Assembly (NCBI GenBank): GCA_964556885.1
Contig: CAZKYP010000230.1
Location: 1-5,306, forward strand
Source: CAZKYP01 sp964556885
Lineage (GTDB): Bacteria; Planctomycetota; Phycisphaerae; Sedimentisphaerales; Anaerobacaceae
DNA length: 5,306 nt
Direction of reading: 5' to 3'
Position 1 is the first letter of the stretch. Every line of letters begins with the position of its first letter. A program made the position numbers and the translations under genes. Shown here piece by piece: positions 1 to 3,688 of this stretch. A model generated the notes under the pieces. That model ran no database searches and had not been told where the DNA came from. It saw only the letters and a list, made by a program, of their open reading frames with translations.

Positions 1-2
1 AT

Positions 3-491
3 ATCGCCGTGCGGGATTTCCCGGAAATGAGGATCCTTGAGCGGCTGGCGATGTACGAGCGGAGGTTCGAGCTGAGCCTGTACAAAACGATGGCAGAGTT
101 CAAAAAGCTGCAAAAGGCCCGAAAAGTCGAGCAAGCGGGAGTAACACGATTGAAAAAACAAACCCAATCCTTCGGCTATACTCAACAGAGTGCTGTGGCT
201 TTACCTGAGGTAAGCCTTCCGGCGGGGGGCGCTGTGTATTTCGAGGGCGAGACGCCCTCGAGCCGCGGGCAAGATGCCCGCGACACGGATGCCCACGACA
301 CGGATGCCCGCGACACGACAGGAGATTTGGAAAAACAAACCCAATTTCAGTGCACAGGTGCACAAGGGCATAAGTCACAAGATCAAAAGGATGCTTTAGA
401 AAAACAAAGCCAATCCCGGAAGAATATCGAATATCGAACAAGGAATATTGAATTTCGAAATACTGAAGTTCCTGTTGAACAATCTGCGTAA
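3..491 (+). CDS. C-terminal fragment of a planctomycete-type hypothetical protein with repeat-derived tail (5' partial)
   Basis: The reading frame is open to the left edge (codons from base 3, before the GTG at 9), so this is a 3' fragment ending in TAA at 489-491. The first ~45 residues are charged and helical: LERLAMYERRFELSLYKTM followed by AEFKKLQKAR. That pattern resembles, from memory, the C-terminus of a widespread hypothetical family whose N-terminus carries an NAxxSTGPKT motif; the N-terminus is outside the window, so this assignment is inference. From about residue 48 the protein is low complexity and coincides with DNA repeats: LKKQTQS, LEKQTQF and LEKQSQS mark three copies of one motif, GQDARDTDAHDTDARDT a 15-bp tandem array, and NIEYRTRNIEFRNT a 21-bp tandem pair. 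No catalytic motif, signal peptide or membrane segment is visible. The tail probably reflects repeats that entered the 3' end of the gene rather than a functional domain. Function unknown. Confidence 0.55.
   Translation: MAVRDFPEMRILERLAMYERRFELSLYKTMAEFKKLQKARKVEQAGVTRLKKQTQSFGYTQQSAVALPEVSLPAGGAVYFEGETPSSRGQDARDTDAHDTDARDTTGDLEKQTQFQCTGAQGHKSQDQKDALEKQSQSRKNIEYRTRNIEFRNTEVPVEQSA
241..261. repeat. Perfect GC-rich inverted repeat, 9-bp arms, AGA loop
   Basis: TCGAGGGCG (241-249) and CGCCCTCGA (253-261) are exact reverse complements around the trinucleotide AGA. It lies within the repeat-rich tail of the first gene and is followed two bases later by a second hairpin with the same AGA loop. 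No T-tract follows, so it does not look like an intrinsic terminator. It resembles a REP-like palindromic unit. Confidence 0.75.
264..282. repeat. Perfect GC-rich inverted repeat, 8-bp arms, AGA loop
   Basis: CGCGGGCA (264-271) and TGCCCGCG (275-282) pair exactly around AGA. Together with the hairpin at 241-261 it forms a doublet of GGGCrAGAyGCCC palindromes separated by two bases. The 3' arm is also the start of the 15-bp tandem array, so the array may have grown by repeated duplication of this half-palindrome. Confidence 0.7.
274..317 (+). repeat. 15-bp tandem repeat, about 2.9 copies
   Basis: Units ATGCCCGCGACACGG (274-288), ATGCCCACGACACGG (289-303) and ATGCCCGCGACACG (304-317) differ at one position only. 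The period is five codons, so the frame is kept and the protein reads DARDT-DAHDT-DARDT. The near identity suggests recent replication slippage. Confidence 0.85.
422..459 (+). repeat. 21-bp imperfect direct repeat, two copies
   Basis: The 17-bp segments at 422-438 and 443-459 match at 15 positions with a 21-bp period. They encode NIEYRTR then NIEFRNT. The array sits just after the third GAAAAACAAAsCCAAT copy, so both may belong to one composite dispersed element. Confidence 0.65.
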
Positions 492-587
492 TTTATGCCA
501 TAGGTATCAGCGAAATCTGCGGTTTGAAAAAACAAAGCCAAATCATGGTAAGGACAGAAAACGCAAGGAAGTTGTTGTATGCCGGTA

Positions 588-616
588 TTGACCGGGCGAT
601 GCGAATAGATTATGAT
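588..616 (+). promoter_or_regulatory. Sigma-70-type promoter for the selenocysteine tRNA
   Basis: TTGACC (588-593, five of six matches to TTGACA) is separated by exactly 17 bp from TATGAT (611-616, five of six matches to TATAAT). A start site near 622-624 would leave a leader of about 20 nt before the tRNA at 645. No other good -35/-10 pair was seen between 492 and 644. The same transcript could continue into the downstream protein genes because no clear terminator follows the tRNA. Confidence 0.7.
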
Positions 617-644
617 ATCAGTTGAATGATAGATGAGCCTCTGC

Positions 645-739
645 GGAGGTGACTGGTGCCTGGTGGTGCCCCTGGTCTTCAAAACCAGTGTGGGGTCGAG
701 AAGGTCCCGGGTGGGTTCGATTCCCATTCGCCTCCGCCA
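645..739 (+). tRNA. selC: tRNA-Sec (selenocysteine, anticodon UCA)
   Basis: This is a complete selenocysteine tRNA of 95 nt with CCA encoded (737-739) and G736 as discriminator base. The acceptor stem has 8 bp (645-652 with 728-735). The D arm has a long 6-bp stem (655-660 with 665-670) and a 4-nt TGGT loop. The anticodon arm (672-676 with 684-688) has loop CTTCAAA, placing UCA at 679-681. The long variable arm can pair 692-697 with 703-708. The T arm pairs 711-715 with 723-727 around TTCGATT. The 8+5 acceptor-T geometry, long D stem and UCA anticodon are diagnostic of bacterial tRNA-Sec, and the anticodon-variable region closely resembles E. coli selC as I remember it. The tRNA is charged with serine, converted to selenocysteinyl-tRNA by SelA, and delivered by SelB to UGA codons followed by a SECIS hairpin. 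selA, selB and selD are not in the window. A candidate target gene begins 89 bp downstream. Confidence 0.97.
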
Positions 740-827
740 TTTTATTAAAAAGACAAATTTAAGCGGAAATTCAGCGATTTTTGTCGATAATCGAACAAAA
801 ACACAGTAAAATAGTAGTAGTTGTAAA
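740..827. other. AT-rich spacer between selC and the small selenoprotein candidate
   Basis: No gene is visible in these 88 bases. There is no convincing hairpin-plus-T-tract after the tRNA, so read-through from the selC promoter is plausible. TAAAAT at 807-812 could be a -10 box, but the best -35 candidate (TTGTCG, 781-786) is 20 bp away, so a separate promoter is weakly supported. If it is used, the leader before the ATG at 828 would be very short, which would fit the absence of a Shine-Dalgarno sequence there. Confidence 0.35.
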
Positions 828-1088
828 ATGTCAAAAACCAGAAAAATAATCACGTTTTCTCTGCTGATTGTGCTTGGAATCGCCCTGCTTGCTTATGGTG
901 CGTTCTTTCATTCCATGGGCATCGCTCCCGAAAATGACCCCAACTCCACTTCGCTTGCCAAGACCGAGCCGCAGTTGATTAAGGAAGTAACCATTGGCGG
1001 CGTGAAAGTAGACAAATCGGGAAATATCCAGCAGACATACTCCGATCCGAAGAAGGCCCCCGCCGCATGTCCGACCTGAGGTAGTTAA
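828..1088 (+). CDS. Candidate small membrane selenoprotein with C-terminal CxxU motif (UGA at 1077-1079 read as Sec)
   Basis: A conventional reading gives 83 residues ending at TGA (1077-1079). The protein has a basic N-terminus (SKTRK), one hydrophobic membrane segment at about residues 8-28, then a soluble region with a short VTIGGVKVDKSG stretch and the ending PAACPT. If UGA encodes selenocysteine, the C-terminus becomes Cys81-Pro-Thr-Sec84-Gly-Ser, followed by in-frame tandem TAA TAA (1086-1091). CxxU is the standard redox motif in which Sec replaces the second Cys of CxxC. Supporting context is selC 89 bp upstream and a hairpin at 1095-1113 in SECIS position. The positive-inside rule puts the CxxU tail outside the cytoplasm. 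The architecture (one helix, C-terminal CxxC-like motif, polyferredoxin next door) recalls the small CD1871A-type CXXC proteins, but I claim no homology. The ATG at 828 has no clear Shine-Dalgarno. If UGA is simply a stop, this is an 83-residue hypothetical membrane protein. Confidence 0.65.
1077..1079 (+). other. Candidate selenocysteine UGA codon
   Basis: The TGA follows TGT-CCG-ACC (Cys-Pro-Thr), so decoding as Sec creates CPTU. The frame then runs GGT AGT and meets TAA TAA. The cysteine exactly three residues before the UGA and the hairpin shortly after it are what distinguish it from an ordinary stop. Confidence 0.6.
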
Positions 1089-1089
1089 T

Positions 1090-1095
1090 AAGGAG
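1090..1095 (+). promoter_or_regulatory. Shine-Dalgarno AAGGAG of the polyferredoxin gene
   Basis: AAGGAG ends 3 nt before ATG 1099, 6 nt before GTG 1102 and 12 nt before ATG 1108, so spacing alone fits the GTG best and the exact start is ambiguous. The site lies 1 nt after the TAA at 1086-1088 and its last base is the first base of the hairpin stem, so ribosomes finishing the upstream frame would sit on it. Confidence 0.7.
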
Positions 1096-1113
1096 ACCAT
1101 GGTGGCCATGGTC
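1095..1113 (+). promoter_or_regulatory. Candidate bacterial SECIS hairpin, also covering the next gene's start codon
   Basis: GACCATGG (1095-1102) and CCATGGTC (1106-1113) pair perfectly around loop UGG (1103-1105). The loop begins 23 nt after the UGA. Published bacterial SECIS criteria, as I recall them, ask for a loop of 3-14 nt with a G in the first two positions and roughly 16-37 nt between UGA and loop; this hairpin meets them (G at loop position 2). Seven A residues follow the stem, so it is not a terminator in this direction. ATG 1099-1101, GTG 1102-1104 and ATG 1108-1110, the possible starts of the polyferredoxin gene, all lie in or at the edge of the stem. The element could therefore serve Sec insertion, translational control of the next gene, or both. 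Confidence 0.6.
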
Positions 1114-1944
1114 AAAAAAACCAGACTTAGCAATCTATCATTAAAGCTGATTGGCCAGCGAATGTGGATACAAACCGCATTCCTGCTGGTATGGCTGGAC
1201 CCGCTGGGCATGCGCTGGCACACGATGTGCTCGCCGGTGTTCCATTGCTATGCGTGCCCGCTGTCGACCTTCGCCTGTCCAATCGGCGTCATCGCCCAGT
1301 TCAGCGCGCTGCACATTTTCCCATTCATCGCAGTCGGATTACTAATCGCCGTCGGCGCTTTTCTCGGCACACTCATCTGCGGCTGGGTATGTCCCTTCGG
1401 ATTTCTGCAGGACTTGTTCGCCAGGGTACCAACCCCGAAATTCGACCTGCCGAGATGGACAGGTTATTTTCGATACGTCATGTTGATTGGAACTGTGCTT
1501 GCGATTCCATATTTCTTCGGCGAGAGACATCCGCTTTTCGTATGTCGAATCTGCCCGGCCGGCGCTCTCGAAGCGGCCGTTCCTAACATGTTCAAACAGG
1601 CCGCAACAGGTCAGGACATCGCCTGGCCGAATGTGATAAAGCTGTCAATACTCGGCGTTTTCCTGATTGCGGTTTTCTTTATAAGACGACCCTGGTGCCG
1701 GGTACTTTGTCCCCTGGGTGCGATATTCTCATTGTTCAACCGCTTCTCGGCGTTCTTCCTGCATTTCAACAAGGATAAGTGCACCGACTGCAAGCGATGT
1801 CACAAGCTGTGCGAATACGGAATCGAACCGGAGAAAAGCCCGAACGACCTGCGATGCATCCGCTGCCTCGAATGCATAAGCTGCGGCCCCGACGCCTTGA
1901 ACTTCGGCAGCATTTTCGAGAGATCAAAAACAAAAAGTCAATAA
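1099..1944 (+). CDS. NapH/NosR-like membrane 4Fe-4S polyferredoxin
   Basis: 281 residues from ATG 1099; GTG 1102 or ATG 1108 are alternative starts. Hydrophobic segments lie at about 23-36, 70-97, 124-140 and 180-196. Cysteine groups in order are C44, C50-x2-C53 and C60 (HCYACPLSTFACPIG); CGWVCPFG 94-101; CRICPAG 149-155; CRVLCPLG 200-207; and a C-terminal bacterial ferredoxin-type pair, C228/C231/C234/C238 and C253/C256/C259/C262, able to hold two 4Fe-4S clusters. In the second ferredoxin motif the usual Pro after the last Cys is Gly263. The CxxxCP(F/L)G repeats between membrane helices place it in the NapH/MauN/NosR C-terminal superfamily, which moves electrons between the quinone pool or cytoplasmic donors and a partner across the membrane. 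No FMN-binding domain is present, so it is not full-length NosR. It starts 10 nt after the TAA of the preceding selenoprotein candidate, implying one operon and a likely shared redox task; the electron acceptor is unknown. Confidence 0.88.
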   Translation: MVAMVKKTRLSNLSLKLIGQRMWIQTAFLLVWLDPLGMRWHTMCSPVFHCYACPLSTFACPIGVIAQFSALHIFPFIAVGLLIAVGAFLGTLICGWVCPFGFLQDLFARVPTPKFDLPRWTGYFRYVMLIGTVLAIPYFFGERHPLFVCRICPAGALEAAVPNMFKQAATGQDIAWPNVIKLSILGVFLIAVFFIRRPWCRVLCPLGAIFSLFNRFSAFFLHFNKDKCTDCKRCHKLCEYGIEPEKSPNDLRCIRCLECISCGPDALNFGSIFERSKTKSQ

Positions 1945-1951
1945 ACTAAAC

Positions 1952-1967
1952 GGAAGATTGTTCTTCC
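1952..1967 (-). terminator. Weak hairpin between convergent genes
   Basis: GGAAGA (1952-1957) and TCTTCC (1962-1967) form a 6-bp stem with a 4-nt loop between the two convergent stop codons. Read on the minus strand it is followed by GTTTAGTTTA and further T-rich sequence, so it could end transcription of the LRR operon. On the plus strand the flank is TGCAATTA, a poor terminator tail. The stem is short and only moderately GC-rich, hence low confidence. Confidence 0.35.
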
Positions 1968-1991
1968 TGCAATTAACACCGGAAAAAGTCA

Positions 1992-3665
1992 CTACCAGAT
2001 GCTGCATCGTAATCTCGGCAGCTTCTTTTCCAGTTGTTCTAAATCGTTTTCGGAAACTACACAACGCTCGAAAATCAAATATTTTAACGCCGGCAACTCA
2101 GCGAGATGCCCGAGTCCCTTATTCGTGACTTTGGCACCCATCAGGTGGAGATGCTCCAGAGCCTTTAGCTTTGAAATGTACATGAATCCTTTTTCTGTTA
2201 AATCGAGACAAATATTATCATCTTTACCGAGAGGAATCTCAGAGCCGACAGACAGATACTTTAAGTACTGTAGTCCGGTCAAACGGCCTATGTCCGAATC
2301 AGTAACCCTGGATTGCATCATTTCCATCTCCAAAGATTCCAACTTAGATAACTTTCCCAGAGCGGCCCATTCCTTCTCGGAATCAAAACTCATCATTAGA
2401 AACGATAACTTTTGCAATGACGGCAATTCAGCCAGAACCGTAATACCCCTGCTTGTGATTTGTGACTGGGAGATACTTATCTCTTGCAAAGACCGCATAT
2501 CTTTAAGATATATAATTCCATCGTCCGTAAGGCCGCCGCAGATATCCAGGGATTTCAGTGTGAGTGACTTTGACAACACTTTAACAACATCATCCGTCTT
2601 CTCTCCACGATTTCGGTCACAATCTATTAAAACATCCTCAAGTGACTTCATCTCCGATAACAATTCGAGTCCCCTCGGAGTAATTGTATTGGCATCGATC
2701 CGAATGTGCCCACGCAATCTCTGGTTCGATAAATACTCCAAACCGGTTTCCGTAAAAGTTACGGACAAACTCACATATTCAAGCTTTTCAAGGTCTTTCA
2801 AATGAACCAGTCCCTCGTTTGTAATCTGCCTGCTGAATACGTACAACTTCTTAAGCTCTTTCATATTCTTAAGATATGCAAGTCCGTCATTGCTTATTTG
2901 TGCTTCGAAAAGATGTAAAAACTCGAGGTTTGTCAGACCGGCCAGGTGAGACAAACCCTCGTCAGTTACAGCCGGATTTTTCAAAATCAGAGACCGCAAC
3001 CCGGTAAGGTTATTCAAGTGACTCAGACCTTCGTCACCTACTGCACTGTTTAGTGACAGTCTCTCAAGGTTAGTCATCTTCCCTACATGTACCATGCCGG
3101 CATCAGTTACCGGAGTACCTTCCAGGGACAGTGACTTAAGATTGGGTAAATCCAAAAGATAGGCAAGCTCCTTATCGCCAACATGCGTGCTTGTCAGATG
3201 CAGTCTCTCAAGTGACTTTAGTCCGGACAGGTGCTTTAATCCGGTTCCAAGTATACCGGTACCATAAAGATTGATGTCCTTCAGACCGGTTAAATGAGAT
3301 ATATGCTTCAATTCCTCGTCCGCAAACTCTACTCTGTTACAACAAAGCATACTCAGGTCGTTCGGTTCCAGAGCGGACAGCAGCGACAAATCCCCGTCAA
3401 TCTGTTCACCCAAGTCCAGTCTCAGGGCCTTGCCAGCCGGAACCGTGACATCCCCTGTTGCCTCGCAAAGGTGTTCCCAGTCCGAATAGCTGCTTGTATC
3501 GAAACTATTCGAATCCAATACAAGCAGGATTCCAATCGACCGGTCCTTCGGGAAATGCACGATGCGAGCATCGGCTTGTGCGAATGCACACTGCTCAAAA
3601 CAAAACAGGAGCAAACCTACAACCAAAACCATCCACCTCGTGACATTACAGATTAAATATCTCAT
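1992..3665 (-). CDS. Exported leucine-rich-repeat protein
   Basis: The preferred start is ATG at 3665 because GGAGG (3671-3675) stands 5 nt upstream, giving 557 residues; the longer frame from GTG 3692 adds nine residues with no clear Shine-Dalgarno. The N-terminus is a signal peptide: basic start, hydrophobic core WMVLVVGLLLFCF, and a likely signal-peptidase I site after CAFA (residue 29). Residues ~30-90 form a lead-in (VHFPKDRSIG, VPAGKALRLDLG) that I recall in front of LRRs in planctomycete proteins. From about residue 91 to the end there are roughly 17-18 LRR units of mostly 23-25 residues, consensus LxxLxLxxTxVTDxGLxHLxxL; units around residues 340-370 and 440-500 are longer and less regular. 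There is no membrane anchor, LPxTG or catalytic domain after the repeats. LRR folds bind proteins or surfaces; the partner here is unknown. It follows the thioredoxin-like fusion gene directly and is probably co-transcribed with it. Confidence 0.85.
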   Translation of the reverse strand: MRYLICNVTRWMVLVVGLLLFCFEQCAFAQADARIVHFPKDRSIGILLVLDSNSFDTSSYSDWEHLCEATGDVTVPAGKALRLDLGEQIDGDLSLLSALEPNDLSMLCCNRVEFADEELKHISHLTGLKDINLYGTGILGTGLKHLSGLKSLERLHLTSTHVGDKELAYLLDLPNLKSLSLEGTPVTDAGMVHVGKMTNLERLSLNSAVGDEGLSHLNNLTGLRSLILKNPAVTDEGLSHLAGLTNLEFLHLFEAQISNDGLAYLKNMKELKKLYVFSRQITNEGLVHLKDLEKLEYVSLSVTFTETGLEYLSNQRLRGHIRIDANTITPRGLELLSEMKSLEDVLIDCDRNRGEKTDDVVKVLSKSLTLKSLDICGGLTDDGIIYLKDMRSLQEISISQSQITSRGITVLAELPSLQKLSFLMMSFDSEKEWAALGKLSKLESLEMEMMQSRVTDSDIGRLTGLQYLKYLSVGSEIPLGKDDNICLDLTEKGFMYISKLKALEHLHLMGAKVTNKGLGHLAELPALKYLIFERCVVSENDLEQLEKKLPRLRCSIW

Positions 3666-3670
3666 ATCAA

Positions 3671-3675
3671 CCTCC
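3671..3675 (-). promoter_or_regulatory. Shine-Dalgarno GGAGG that sets the LRR gene start
   Basis: On the minus strand GGAGG is followed by TTGAT and then ATG (3665-3663). This 5-nt spacing supports the internal ATG over GTG 3692, whose upstream sequence lacks such a motif. The site lies between the end of the upstream gene (3689) and the start codon. Confidence 0.75.
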
Positions 3676-3688
3676 ACAATCTCTATTT

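Larger units (their letters stand above)
150..544 (+). repeat. Four interspersed copies of a ~20-bp GAAAAACAAAsCCAAT motif
   Basis: Near-identical copies lie at 150-170, 327-346, 396-416 and 524-544, all on the plus strand. The shared core is TTgrAAAAACAAAsCCAAt, where s is C or G. Offsets between copies are 177, 69 and 128 bp, so this is neither a regular tandem array nor a CRISPR. The first three are in the same reading frame (177 and 69 are multiples of three) and encode L(K/E)KQ(T/S)Q(S/F); the fourth lies beyond the stop codon. The sequence between copies is not shared. Peptides of this type recur in planctomycete hypothetical proteins as I remember them, which suggests a genome-wide dispersed repeat. 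Its role is unknown. Confidence 0.8.

Noticed and set aside
100..441. Minus-strand frame of 113 codons over the repeats, reading IGFVF and CRGHPCRGH
   Set aside because: It mirrors the repeats on the opposite strand and has no start context; the plus frame continues beyond the window with a plausible non-repeat N-terminal part.
150..544. Repeat cluster as a CRISPR array
   Set aside because: Spacing between copies is irregular (177, 69, 128 bp), copies are imperfect, and no cas gene is present.
784..794. Small palindrome TCGAT-A-ATCGA upstream of the selenoprotein candidate as an operator
   Set aside because: Five-bp arms in AT-rich DNA are expected by chance and no matching second site was seen.
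383..853. 156-codon minus-strand frame containing MGIEPTRDLLDPTLVLKTR
   Set aside because: It is the antisense reading of the tRNA-Sec gene and the repeat region; such peptides are familiar false genes over tRNAs with long variable arms.
1095..1113. Perfect hairpin after the small gene as an intrinsic terminator
   Set aside because: It is followed by a run of A rather than T on the plus strand and contains the start codon of the next gene.
1151..1586. Plus-strand frames inside the polyferredoxin gene (1151-1345 and 1164-1586)
   Set aside because: They are out-of-frame shadows of a gene with clear Cys motifs; no domain features of their own.
1999..2805. 268-codon plus-strand frame opposite the LRR gene
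   Set aside because: Antisense shadow produced by the regular LRR codon pattern; low-complexity Ser/Arg composition and no ribosome site.
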